This document shows, one piece after another, positions 1-9,093 of a DNA stretch of 33,304 nucleotides (positions are counted from its first letter, which is position 1; every line of letters begins with the position of its first letter). The position numbers and the translations under genes were made by a program. The stretch covers positions 1 to 33,304 of the forward strand of contig JAFWSX010000037.1 in the NCBI GenBank assembly GCA_017519185.1, given 5' to 3'. The DNA comes from Bacteroidales bacterium (lineage in GTDB: Bacteria; Bacteroidota; Bacteroidia; Bacteroidales; UBA932). Under the pieces are notes generated by a model. It did not search any database, was not told the DNA's origin, and saw only the letters and a program-made list of their open reading frames with translations.

Positions 1-2904
1 ACATACATTACAGCATCTGGCGAGCAAGGTTCTTACTCTGTGACAGGTTCTAGGGATTTTAGTAGAACCAAGTACAATAGGTTAAGCAGTAAGGAATCGC
101 AAATTTCCTTCGGCCCCATTCCTCCCGCAAACAACCAGATCTTCTATACCGCCAGCGAGGAAATCCTGCCCAATTGGCGAGAAGGAGAATATCCTAACTA
201 TACGCCAGTTTCATATGATAGTGAATTCGACGAGGCTACCGGCAAAGGTGTACTGACCTTTGCGGATGAATTAACCGAAATTCCTCCCGATGCCTTCAGT
301 GATCAAACAGGACTGCAGCAGATTGTGCTTCCAGAAAGCGTCATTACTATTAGAGGTAGTGCTTTCTCCGGCTGCGTCAATCTTGCATCTGTCACAGTTG
401 GCAGTGAGCAGACGATGGGAAGCAATATCAAAACCATAGTAGGTTATGCATTTCAAGATTGTTCTGCACTTACCGACGTTGTTCTTCCGTCTGCTTTGGA
501 GAACTTGGGGGGTGATGCATTCATGAACTGTACAGGGCTGACCTCTATTTCCATCCCTGAATCCTTGACATTAGCATCTAATTTGAACAATCCTTTTTGG
601 GGATGCACTGGTCTTACTCGTTTCTATGGGAAATATGCTACAGACGACGGGCTCTATCTCCTTGTTCCGACAGGTAGACCTGAAGACAATTACAAAGCTC
701 TTCTCAGCACTGCTCTCGGAGCACCCGAGTTAGGCCCTGGGAAAACCTGTGTTCTTCCTGCCTTGAATATTGCAGCCATCTGCACTCATGCAATGGGTGG
801 ACTTCAATGTGATAACCTTGTGCTTAACACCAATCCAATAACTTACATCAATGCACAATCCATATCAAGTTGCCCTAACCTGAAAAGTATAGTGATGCCC
901 GAGACAGTTGACTATATCGCATTTAATGCTTTGAGGTTCAACCCTAACCTTGAGTATGTGTATTTCACAGGAGATGTGCTGCCGGAGACAATACCGAAGT
1001 ATACTGAATTGTCATTCAGTATCGGAATCACCGGAACCGCTCCTATGATATCATATCAGGCGTTATCATCTGAAGGCTGGCAATACTACATCGACAATAA
1101 CAGACTATTCGTCTATCAGGATGATGATGAGATCTGGCTTCATTTTGACAACAATGGCAACTTGGATGATTCCTTCATTGCTAGCATAGATAGTAAACTC
1201 CTTGGAGCCAATGGAAACGCACTTGAAATGACTAGATATGGATCAATGTCGTCATCGCTGCATCTTAATGTCAGGCTGGCAACTCCTTTCCCTGACGGAA
1301 TAAGTTCCTCTAGCAATATTTATGTTTTGGAGTATAGTGACACTATCATTGAAGTTGCTCAATCAGCATTTGCCGGAGCAACTACGCTTGACTACATCTC
1401 ATTGCCAGGTCTAGTTACAACCATCGGAGATTCTGCTTTTGAAGGCTGCACTCAGTTGAAGCTATTCCCGACTGCTCAGCCCGGGAACATCACCAGCATC
1501 GGGGAAAGAGCCTTTAAAGATTGTGAAGCTATGCGATATCCGGATGACGACAACTCCAACCTTTGGTTGAATGGCGTGACCTCGCTGGGTGAATATGCTT
1601 TCTACAACTGCAACAGTCTGAAAAATGTCGCCCTGGGGCAAATTTCAATGGTTCCCTCATATTCTTTCACACAATGTACGAACCTTGAGCGTTTCTTCTA
1701 TGATGCCCAAGCGTCTATCAGTTATGTTGGACTAATGGCCTTCGGAGGTTGCGAGAATCTCAAGGTTATCATGAGCACTGAGGACACGTATACTGACTTT
1801 GGTATCGTCAATCTTCCCGATGTAACGTTCGTGGCCCCCGGTGCATTCAGAAACTGCAAAAAAATCACAGATGTCCACCTGGGAGCTGTTACCTCGATTG
1901 GTACTGAGGCTTTCAAGACTTGTACTTCTTTGGAAAAGATAGAGTTCAATACCCAGAACGTAGTTGCGATTGGAGAAAGTTCATTCCAGAATTGTGCAAA
2001 TCTTGTACAGGTGGGAACAACAGCTAATACCATTGATTTTTCTGATGCCACATCAATTGGCATGAATGCATTCAATGGCTGCTCAAGCATCAAGTCTGTC
2101 CACCTTGGCGCACTTCAAACCATTGAGGCGGGCACTTTCTTGGGATGCACTTCGCTTGAGGGCGTAAGATTAAGCAGTGCTCAAAACTTGACAACCATTA
2201 AAGCTCAGGCTTTCCTCGACTGTCAGAGTTTATTAGCTCTTAGTGATCAGGTAGGGTTAACCCAAGTTAGAATCAACAATGTGACTACTATCGGCGTACA
2301 AGCTTTCGAGAACTCGGGAATCAGAGCTTTCACAGCCACAAGTGCATCTGACATCGGATCGTCTGCATTTAAAAACTGCACGAGACTGTTGAGTGTCAAT
2401 ATTCCAGCCGCACCAATTCTTCATGTTTCACTTTTCAAAGGCGACAGCAATTTGACTTCAGTTATTGCACCCAATGCAATAACAGTTCAAGATGATGTTT
2501 TCTTTGGCTGTACAGCACTTTCTTCGCTGTCATTGCCTGCCGTCCAATACATCGGAAACAAGGCCTTCGCAATGACTCGCGGTTTGACTGAATTGAAACT
2601 GGGTCCCAATTTGACCACGCTTGGCAAACAGATTTTCTATGACGAAAGCACGGATAATACTGTGCGGAACTGGGAAAAACTTCATCTGTACTTTGCCGGA
2701 CCGTATCCTACATCTGTTGTATCGGCATTTGATTCAAGTGAACCAACCTTTGGTTATACTGATTCACAGAATTTATTTATGCCTGCAATGGTTCATGTTA
2801 CACCGGCAAATCTTCTTGGTTTCCAAAATAACATACCTGATGATTGGGATCAATACATCAAGGAACATAAGTTATCCGCTGACTGGGATGGATCATTCAA
2901 TTAA
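1..2904 (+). CDS. BspA-like leucine-rich-repeat surface protein, 5'-truncated by the window edge
   Basis: The frame is open from base 1 and ends at TAA 2902-2904, so the N-terminus and any signal peptide lie outside the window. The GTG at position 40 is not a convincing start because the frame continues upstream of it. Of about 967 visible residues, most are LRR_5/TpLRR repeats of the BspA type, recognised by recurring 'AF..C..L..v.lp....ig' units. The repeats form two blocks. The first closes near residues 350-370 with a W-x-x-Y-I-x4-L segment, followed by a non-repeat stretch. The second closes at the very C-terminus with a similar W-x-x-Y-I segment, which resembles the usual C-cap of this family. 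Family members are surface adhesins or ligand binders; the ligand here is unknown. I see no clear type IX secretion C-terminal domain. The gene looks AT-richer than its neighbours. Confidence 0.85.
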   Translation, partial: TYITASGEQGSYSVTGSRDFSRTKYNRLSSKESQISFGPIPPANNQIFYTASEEILPNWREGEYPNYTPVSYDSEFDEATGKGVLTFADELTEIPPDAFSDQTGLQQIVLPESVITIRGSAFSGCVNLASVTVGSEQTMGSNIKTIVGYAFQDCSALTDVVLPSALENLGGDAFMNCTGLTSISIPESLTLASNLNNPFWGCTGLTRFYGKYATDDGLYLLVPTGRPEDNYKALLSTALGAPELGPGKTCVLPALNIAAICTHAMGGLQCDNLVLNTNPITYINAQSISSCPNLKSIVMPETVDYIAFNALRFNPNLEYVYFTGDVLPETIPKYTELSFSIGITGTAPMISYQALSSEGWQYYIDNNRLFVYQDDDEIWLHFDNNGNLDDSFIASIDSKLLGANGNALEMTRYGSMSSSLHLNVRLATPFPDGISSSSNIYVLEYSDTIIEVAQSAFAGATTLDYISLPGLVTTIGDSAFEGCTQLKLFPTAQPGNITSIGERAFKDCEAMRYPDDDNSNLWLNGVTSLGEYAFYNCNSLKNVALGQISMVPSYSFTQCTNLERFFYDAQASISYVGLMAFGGCENLKVIMSTEDTYTDFGIVNLPDVTFVAPGAFRNCKKITDVHLGAVTSIGTEAFKTCTSLEKIEFNTQNVVAIGESSFQNCANLVQVGTTANTIDFSDATSIGMNAFNGCSSIKSVHLGALQTIEAGTFLGCTSLEGVRLSSAQNLTTIKAQAFLDCQSLLALSDQVGLTQVRINNVTTIGVQAFENSGIRAFTATSASDIGSSAFKNCTRLLSVNIPAAPILHVSLFKGDSNLTSVIAPNAITVQDDVFFGCTALSSLSLPAVQYIGNKAFAMTRGLTELKLGPNLTTLGKQIFYDESTDNTVRNWEKLHLYFAGPYPTSVVSAFDSSEPTFGYTDSQNLFMPAMVHVTPANLLGFQNNIPDDWDQYIKEHKLSADWDGSFN

Positions 2905-2924
2905 TTATCCCTAATCAAACAAAG

Positions 2925-2952
2925 AGGGGCGAGCCACACGGCTCGCCCCTTT
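2925..2952. terminator. Two-way intrinsic terminator between the LRR gene and glpF
   Basis: A perfect 11-bp stem, AGGGGCGAGCC (2925-2935) with GGCTCGCCCCT (2940-2950), encloses the loop ACAC. On the plus strand it is followed by T-rich TTTATTATT, and on the minus strand by an A/T-rich stretch. It lies 20 bases after the LRR stop and 20 bases before the glpF stop, so it can serve both convergent genes. Confidence 0.9.
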
Positions 2953-2972
2953 ATTATTCATATATACTTGTA

Positions 2973-3692
2973 TTAGAACACCAGCACAAAAATACCTGCT
3001 GCGAGGAGGGCGCCGACTACGGGGCCGCAAACCGGAACCCAGCTGTATGCCCAGTCGCTTGAGCCTTTGCCCTTGATGGGGAGGATGGCGTGAGCGATGC
3101 GGGGACCGAGGTCACGGGCAGGGTTGATGGCGTAACCGGTGGTGCCTCCGAGCGACATACCGATGGCCATAATGAGCATCGTTACAGGGAAGGCGCCTGA
3201 GCTTCCGAGATTGAAGTCGGCGGTGTTGCCTTCAGTGGCGAAAGCCATAATGATGAACACGAGCACGCAGGTGCCGACTACCTCGCATATGAAGTTGCGC
3301 CAGTAGTTGCGGATGGCAGGGATGGTGCAGAAGCATCCGAGCTTGGTGGCCTGGTCTTCAGTGGCATTGAAATGATCTTTGTAGAACACCCATACCAACC
3401 AGCCGCCGCAGATACCGCCGAGAATCTGGGCTACGATGTAGCCGAACACGTCAGACCAGGGGAATGAACCCGCAGCAGCGAGACCGAGAGTGAGGGCAGG
3501 ATTGAGGTGGGCGCCGCTGATGGGGCCTGATACGAACACACCGCACATTACGGCGAAACCCCAGGCCATTGTGATTACGACCCAGCCGCTGCCCTGACCT
3601 TTGGTCTTGTTGAGGCAGACGTTTGCAACCACGCTGTCTCCCATAAGGATGAGAACGAGAGTTCCCAGGAATTCAAACAGATATTTTTCCAT
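2973..3692 (-). CDS. glpF: Glycerol uptake facilitator (MIP/aquaglyceroporin)
   Basis: This is an inner-membrane channel for glycerol diffusion. The 239-residue protein has six hydrophobic spans and both MIP half-helix motifs: NPA at residues 64-66 (within SGAHLNPALT) and NPA at 189-191. The second NPA is followed by R192-D193. The Asp after the selectivity-filter Arg is characteristic of glycerol facilitators rather than water-only aquaporins. Length is a little short of E. coli GlpF but normal for the family. The start is the ATG at 3690-3692, only 13 bases after the glpK stop, so the two genes form one operon with the kinase first. The stop is followed by the shared terminator at 2925-2952. 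Confidence 0.95.
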   Translation of the reverse strand: MEKYLFEFLGTLVLILMGDSVVANVCLNKTKGQGSGWVVITMAWGFAVMCGVFVSGPISGAHLNPALTLGLAAAGSFPWSDVFGYIVAQILGGICGGWLVWVFYKDHFNATEDQATKLGCFCTIPAIRNYWRNFICEVVGTCVLVFIIMAFATEGNTADFNLGSSGAFPVTMLIMAIGMSLGGTTGYAINPARDLGPRIAHAILPIKGKGSSDWAYSWVPVCGPVVGALLAAGIFVLVF

Positions 3693-3705
3693 AATTGTAT
3701 TTAGG

Positions 3706-5181
<1,476 letters not shown>

Positions 5182-5258
5182 ATCGTTCGGATTTTGTCAT
5201 TAATCCGTTAAAGTTAAGTTTTTTTTGGCTAATTTGGGACAATTTTAATCCGCAGCCG
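5182..5258. promoter_or_regulatory. Divergent intergenic region, glpK (-) / GH43 lipoprotein (+)
   Basis: This 77-base AT-rich gap separates divergent starts and should hold both promoters. On the minus strand TTG (complement of 5240-5242) is followed after 23 bases by TAACTTTA (complement of 5209-5216), a 7-of-8 match to the Bacteroidota -7 box TAnnTTTG. On the plus strand only an imperfect TAATTTG (5230-5236) is seen. Both assignments are weak. Confidence 0.3.
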
Positions 5259-6239
5259 ATGAGAAAATCTATCTTGCTCCTGATTGCCCTGCTTGCAATC
5301 ACTGCCTGCCACAAGCCCGCAGCGCAATACAACAACCCTGTGATAAACGAGAATGCTCCCGACCCTTCGGTGATCCGCGGGGATGACGGTGCTTTCTATC
5401 TTTTCGCCACCCAGCGTCAGGGCAACATCCCGATCTACCGCTCTGACAACCTTGCCGACTGGGAATTCATCGGTTGGGCTTTCGACCGTGACAACAGGCC
5501 TCGCCTCGTGGAGGGAGCCGGCTATTGGGCCCCTGACATCCAGAAGGTGGGGGACAGGTACATTCTATATTTCTCAAACGGTGTCTGGGACGGACATTGG
5601 GAGAGCGGCATCGCCTGCGCTGAGTCAGAATCGCTGACAGGCCCTTACGGCTATGCCCACATTCTCATTCCTTCGCCGGAATCCGGAGTGAGGAATTCCA
5701 TCGACCAGAACTTCTTCAGCGAAGGCGGCAGGAACTATATGGCTTGGGGCAGCTTCTTCGGCATCTACCTCGTCGAGCTGAGCGAAGACGGCCGGACCGT
5801 GGCGCAGCCGTTCGACCGCAAGGTCCAGATCGCCGGCGATGCCTACGAGGGCAGCTACATCCACAAGCACGACGGCAAGTACTATCTGTTCGCATCCATC
5901 GGCACCTGCTGCGAAGGGCTGAAGAGCCGCTATACCCTTGTGGTAGGACGCAGCGACAGTCTGGAAGGCCCGTATACCGACAGGCACGGCAATCCGATGC
6001 TTTCAAATTTCCACGAGATTCTGGTGTCGGGCGACAACTTCGTCCGCGGACCGGGCCATTGCAGCGAGATAATCACCGACGATGCCGGACAGGACTGGAT
6101 ACTCTACCACGGCTATGACGCTGACGACCCTGACGCAGGGCGCAAGGTATGGCTCGACCGCGTAGACTGGGAAGACGGCTGGCCCGTAATGTCCGGCACC
6201 GTTCCCCGCAGCGGCGACGCCCCTTACTTCAAGCGCTAG
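5259..6239 (+). CDS. GH43-family glycoside hydrolase lipoprotein (arabinan/arabinofuranoside-active, predicted)
   Basis: A 326-residue five-bladed beta-propeller hydrolase. Residues 1-17 form a lipoprotein signal peptide with lipobox ITA-C17. GH43 catalytic residues are recognisable: general base D35 in NAPDPSVI, the pKa-modulating D149 in NSIDQNFF, and general acid E197 in YEGSYIHKH. The C-terminal GPGHCSEII and WILYHGYD segments are typical of GH43 members close to endo-arabinanases and exo-arabinofuranosidases. It probably trims alpha-L-arabinose linkages of pectic arabinan at the cell surface or in the periplasm; the exact linkage cannot be read from sequence. No SusC/SusD partner is adjacent. 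It is divergent from glpK and is followed 12 bases after its stop by the repeat region at 6251-6474. Confidence 0.9.
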   Translation: MRKSILLLIALLAITACHKPAAQYNNPVINENAPDPSVIRGDDGAFYLFATQRQGNIPIYRSDNLADWEFIGWAFDRDNRPRLVEGAGYWAPDIQKVGDRYILYFSNGVWDGHWESGIACAESESLTGPYGYAHILIPSPESGVRNSIDQNFFSEGGRNYMAWGSFFGIYLVELSEDGRTVAQPFDRKVQIAGDAYEGSYIHKHDGKYYLFASIGTCCEGLKSRYTLVVGRSDSLEGPYTDRHGNPMLSNFHEILVSGDNFVRGPGHCSEIITDDAGQDWILYHGYDADDPDAGRKVWLDRVDWEDGWPVMSGTVPRSGDAPYFKR

Positions 6240-6250
6240 TCTGGCACAGA

Positions 6251-6371
6251 CACATATGGAATGTTGTGATTGAGAACCCTGTCCACCCTCGGACGATAGA
6301 GGGAGGGGCCCACGCGGCAGCGTGGGAAGGAGACGCGAAGCGTCGGTTCGAAATGCAACATTCCATATGTG
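6251..6371. repeat. 121-bp palindromic, MITE/REP-like intergenic element
   Basis: Perfect 16-bp inverted arms, CACATATGGAATGTTG (6251-6266) and CAACATTCCATATGTG (6356-6371), enclose about 89 bases. The interior contains two more perfect hairpins: CCCACGC/GCGTGGG (6309-6315 with 6320-6326, loop GGCA) and GACGC/GCGTC (6332-6336 with 6340-6344, loop GAA). A CCCTC/GAGGG pairing (6286-6290 with 6299-6303) adds another. Overlapping ORFs on both strands show no family features. No clear target-site duplication flanks the arms. It lies between two convergent genes, so it may also stabilise or terminate transcripts. Confidence 0.7.
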
Positions 6372-6394
6372 CTGCAGCACGTTATGATTATCGA

Positions 6395-6423
6395 CGGCCG
6401 GGAATTCGGGCATTTTTCCGGCC
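6395..6423. repeat. 29-bp palindromic repeat unit, copy 1
   Basis: First of two near-identical units. It opens with CGGCCGGGAATTC and closes with TTTTTCCGGCC, so GGCCGGGAA can pair with TTTCCGGCC through one G-T wobble around a short loop. It differs from copy 2 at two positions only. The T-run just before the 3' arm rules out a standard intrinsic terminator layout. Confidence 0.75.
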
Positions 6424-6445
6424 AAGTGAATGTGTTTCTGCTGCG

Positions 6446-6474
6446 CGGCCGGAAATTCGGGCGTTTTTCCGGCC
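6446..6474. repeat. 29-bp palindromic repeat unit, copy 2
   Basis: Second unit, offset 51 bases from copy 1, with a perfect 9-bp stem GGCCGGAAA (6447-6455) / TTTCCGGCC (6466-6474) and a 10-base loop. Each change relative to copy 1 leaves the palindromic design intact, which suggests structure rather than coding is conserved. The unit ends 16 bases before the stop of the HD-ProX fusion gene. Confidence 0.75.
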
Positions 6475-6490
6475 GAGCGCCACAGCACGG

Positions 6491-7621
6491 CTAGACGTCC
6501 AGCAGTTCCCATTCGCCGCCCCAGAGCTTGAGGAAGCGCAGGAAATCATCCTTAGTGACGACCACGCTCGCCGTATTGTCGCAGGGATGGAAACTGATGC
6601 GCTCCGACTTCATCAGCTCGGAATCCAGATAGAACTTCACCCTGTGCCCGTTCTCGAAAAGCTCCTTCGGATCGGCACCGCTCAGGTCGATGTCCTCGAT
6701 CAGGCCGAAAGGAGAGACGCTTCCAGGCCTTAGCCCGAGACAGCGCATCATCCTCTCAGGAGAGGCGAACGACAGCTTGCCCTGATGCAGCGCGTGCTCC
6801 AGACCGTGGATGTCCATCTGCTTGTGACACTCGAAACTTATCAGATAATGCCGGTTGCCCTTGTGATTGCGCATAAACAGGTTCTTGCAGTGAGTGCACT
6901 CCGGAATCTGTCCCCAGTATGACAGCGCCTCCTCGATGGTGAACAACGGCGGATGCTCGTAGATCTCGTATGGAATGCCGTTCTTCTTCAGGAAGTCCAG
7001 GACCCGCAGACGCTGATACTCGCGGTCGAACAACTCGCGTAACTTGTCTGTATCCTTGATGATTTCACGCAGTTCGGCAAGCCTGGCGGCATTGGCCGAC
7101 TCCGGAATCCAAAGCTTCAGATAGCCTCCCTCAGCATACTTCTCCATAAGGTGCTCCACAGTGCGCTGCCACTGGCCTTCACGGTCGAGCTCCGGATGCT
7201 TGTTGAAACCGAACTGCACCGTGCGGCGGATTACCTTCAACGGATCGATGTCACGGTCGGCCTCGGCTATGATCAACCCATAGATGCCACGCGGCTTGCG
7301 GTCAGAAGAAGCCCTGTGGTCCTCGGCAGCCTGCGCTATGGTCTCGATCTGCTCAGGAGTGAACCAGCGCAGCAGATCCTTGTCGGCGCGAATGATGCGG
7401 CCCGAAACGATATGATGCAGCTCGCGGCCCTCGACCACTCCGGTGTCGTGGTAGGCGGCGGCAGCGTAGATCATATTCTCATCCACGTCATAGCGCTTAG
7501 CAAGCTCCAGTGCATTCTTTATGACAGTGCGGACGTGCTCTTCGGAGTGAGCGCTGTCGAAGTGTCTGTAACGCGGAATTATCTCTTTTTCGACGTAAGC
7601 TTCAAGTTCGGAATTAATCAT
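6491..7621 (-). CDS. HD-domain hydrolase fused to YbaK/ProX-type aminoacyl-tRNA deacylase
   Basis: A 376-residue two-domain cytoplasmic protein. Residues about 1-200 are an HD-superfamily metal phosphohydrolase: H25/H29, the H58-D59 doublet, H69/H70, H102 and D122 fit its metal-ligand pattern. Residues about 203-376 match the YbaK/ProX editing fold, as in PrdX/ProXp-ala, which hydrolyse mischarged Ala-tRNA(Pro). Visible motifs are CKNLFMRNHKGNRHYL (245-260), GKLSFASPERM (281-291), PGSVSPFGLI (299-308) and a C-terminal FHPCDNTASVVV segment. The HD part resembles YpgQ/YedJ-like proteins, some of which act on nucleotides, but its substrate here is unknown. The start is the ATG at 7619-7621, with a -7 box at 7645-7652. 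The gene converges on the repeat-rich gap. The domain assignment is firm; the biological link between domains is inference. Confidence 0.88.
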   Translation of the reverse strand: MINSELEAYVEKEIIPRYRHFDSAHSEEHVRTVIKNALELAKRYDVDENMIYAAAAYHDTGVVEGRELHHIVSGRIIRADKDLLRWFTPEQIETIAQAAEDHRASSDRKPRGIYGLIIAEADRDIDPLKVIRRTVQFGFNKHPELDREGQWQRTVEHLMEKYAEGGYLKLWIPESANAARLAELREIIKDTDKLRELFDREYQRLRVLDFLKKNGIPYEIYEHPPLFTIEEALSYWGQIPECTHCKNLFMRNHKGNRHYLISFECHKQMDIHGLEHALHQGKLSFASPERMMRCLGLRPGSVSPFGLIEDIDLSGADPKELFENGHRVKFYLDSELMKSERISFHPCDNTASVVVTKDDFLRFLKLWGGEWELLDV

Positions 7622-7644
7622 AGTCTGCGGTGAATTATTATCAG

Positions 7645-7652
7645 CAAATATA
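7645..7652 (-). promoter_or_regulatory. Candidate -7 promoter box for the HD-ProX gene
   Basis: The minus strand reads TATATTTG, an exact match to TAnnTTTG. A start about 7 bases downstream would give a leader of roughly 17 bases before the ATG at 7621. No clear -33 TTG is seen at the usual spacing. It is the mirror image of the plus-strand box at 7655-7662. Confidence 0.55.
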
Positions 7653-7654
7653 GT

Positions 7655-7662
7655 TATATTTG
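7655..7662 (+). promoter_or_regulatory. Candidate -7 promoter box for the SGNH-rubrerythrin run
   Basis: TATATTTG exactly matches the Bacteroidota -7 consensus. Transcription would start near 7669, leaving a leader of about 39 bases before ATG 7708. Together with 7645-7652 it forms the near-perfect palindrome CAAATATAGTTATATTTG, which could also be an operator. This box also argues against the TTG at 7660 being the start codon of the SGNH gene. Confidence 0.55.
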
Positions 7663-7707
7663 TTGTTCGCGATATCCGCTGTCAGCAGCGTAAAAAATGA
7701 ATCAGAA

Positions 7708-8487
7708 ATGTCAGTAAAAAGAGTCCTTTCCGTCGTTGTCGGTCTTGTTGCCGCATTCCTGCCGGTCCACGCCCAGAACCACTGGGCAGGCTCGAAAGTA
7801 GCCATACTCGGCGATTCGATAAGCGACCCCATCCGTGTCGGCACCGGAAAGTGCTGGTGGGAGTTCCTTGCCGAACTGATGGATATGCAGACTGTGTCAT
7901 TTGCAGTCAACGGCAACCAGATGAGCCAGCTTCCCACCCAGGCCCTCAAGGTCGACTCCACCTTCGACGCCATCATCATCCTGGCAGGCACCAACGACTA
8001 CTTCCACGACGTGCCGATGGGAGAGTGGTTCACCGTGACAGTGGACTCGGTGAACACCAACGGACGTATGACTCCGAAACTTCACAGGAGCTTCAACTAC
8101 GACAAGGAAACTTTCTGCGGACGCTGCAACATCCTGATGCAATATCTCAAGACCACTTTCCTCACAAAACAGATAATACTGATGACACCGCTCCACAGAG
8201 CGTATGCCCGCTTCAACGCCCGCAATGTCCAGCCCGACGAGATGTATGCCAACTTCCTCGGCCTGTACATCGAAGATTATGCTGAAGCCATCCGCCGCTG
8301 CGGCCAGATATGGAGCGTGCCCGTCGTCGACCTCTATGGGGAGAGCGGGCTGATGCCGGTGCTCGACGAGCACACCCGCTACTTCAACAACGCCGACACC
8401 GACCGTCTCCACCCCGACACTGAAGGCCATCTGCGAATGGCCCGCACCATCCAGTACCGGCTGCTTTCACTGCCCAACACTTTCTAA
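7708..8487 (+). CDS. Secreted SGNH/GDSL-family hydrolase
   Basis: A 259-residue exported esterase-like enzyme. I chose ATG 7708 because it begins a clean signal peptide (MSVKRVLSVVVGLVAAFLPVHAQ, cleavage after AQ). The longer frame from TTG 7660 would overlap the -7 box. SGNH blocks are present: GDSI with nucleophile S37, a block II Gly in VNGNQ, AGTND with N96 (block III), and D232-x-x-H235 in DRLHP (block V), completing the Ser-Asp-His triad. Family members deacylate polysaccharides, lipids or small esters; the substrate here is not readable. Given the neighbouring glycosidases, removal of acetyl groups from plant glycans is plausible. It lies 36 bases upstream of the rubrerythrin with no terminator between, so it may head that operon. 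Confidence 0.88.
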   Translation: MSVKRVLSVVVGLVAAFLPVHAQNHWAGSKVAILGDSISDPIRVGTGKCWWEFLAELMDMQTVSFAVNGNQMSQLPTQALKVDSTFDAIIILAGTNDYFHDVPMGEWFTVTVDSVNTNGRMTPKLHRSFNYDKETFCGRCNILMQYLKTTFLTKQIILMTPLHRAYARFNARNVQPDEMYANFLGLYIEDYAEAIRRCGQIWSVPVVDLYGESGLMPVLDEHTRYFNNADTDRLHPDTEGHLRMARTIQYRLLSLPNTF

Positions 8488-8523
8488 GCAATCAAAATCA
8501 ATAACACTTAAAAATCATTAACT

Positions 8524-9084
8524 ATGGCAAAATTCAGATGCCCCGTTTGCGGTTATATCCACGAAGGTGACACCGCCCCCGAGAAATGCCCCCTCTGCGG
8601 AGTTCCCGGCTCAAAATTCATCCAGATAGAAGAAACTGAAGACAAGCTTGTATTCGTAGACGAGCACGTTCTCGGCGTAGCCAAGGACGTAAAGGATCCC
8701 GAGATTCTCAAGGGTCTCCACGACCACTTCAACGGCGAATGCTCTGAGGTCGGAATGTACCTCGCAATGAGCCGCCAGGCCGACCGCGAAGGATATCCCG
8801 AGGTAGCCGACGCTTTCCGCCGCTATGCCCTCGAAGAGGCAGACCACGCAGCCCGCATCGCCGAACTGCTCGGTGAAGTCGTTTGGGACACCAAGACCAA
8901 CCTCGAGAAACGTATGCACGCAGAGGCAGGCGCCTGCGAAGGAAAGAAACGCATCGCCACTCTTGCAAAACAGCAGAACCTCGACGCAATCCACGACACC
9001 ATCCACGAGATGGCAAAGGATGAAGCCCGCCACGGCAAAGGCTTCGAAGGTCTTTATAACAGATATTTCAAGAACAAGAAATAA
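8524..9084 (+). CDS. rbr: Reverse rubrerythrin (rubredoxin domain at the N-terminus)
   Basis: A non-haem diiron peroxidase that protects anaerobes from hydrogen peroxide and oxygen. The 186-residue protein begins with a rubredoxin-like Fe(SCys)4 site, C6-x2-C9 and C22-x2-C25. This is followed by a four-helix ferritin-like domain with E72/E75, the EExxH-type ligands around E104-H108, E162 and E167-x2-H170. Having the rubredoxin module first is the 'reverse' arrangement. The start ATG 8524 sits behind an A/T-rich leader without a Shine-Dalgarno site, as usual in Bacteroidota. The next gene begins 9 bases after the stop. It complements the flavodiiron protein at 15962-17134. Confidence 0.95.
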   Translation: MAKFRCPVCGYIHEGDTAPEKCPLCGVPGSKFIQIEETEDKLVFVDEHVLGVAKDVKDPEILKGLHDHFNGECSEVGMYLAMSRQADREGYPEVADAFRRYALEEADHAARIAELLGEVVWDTKTNLEKRMHAEAGACEGKKRIATLAKQQNLDAIHDTIHEMAKDEARHGKGFEGLYNRYFKNKK

Positions 9085-9093
9085 AACTGCTTT

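Noticed and set aside
40-42. GTG as the start of the LRR gene
   Set aside because: The frame is open back to base 1, no signal peptide follows the GTG, and surface LRR proteins of this type are exported; the gene is truncated by the window edge.
6251-6474. Repeat region as a CRISPR array
   Set aside because: Only two 29-bp units are present, both palindromic, with a single 22-base interval and no cas genes nearby.
6003-6733. Overlapping ORFs on both strands running through the repeat region (6003-6512 minus, 6149-6733 plus)
   Set aside because: They overlap the ends of the GH43 and HD-ProX genes and translate repeats in both directions. The nucleotide palindromes explain the sequence better than any protein.
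7660-7707. TTG 7660 as the start of the SGNH gene
   Set aside because: It overlaps an exact -7 box and puts 16 polar residues before a clean signal peptide that begins at ATG 7708.
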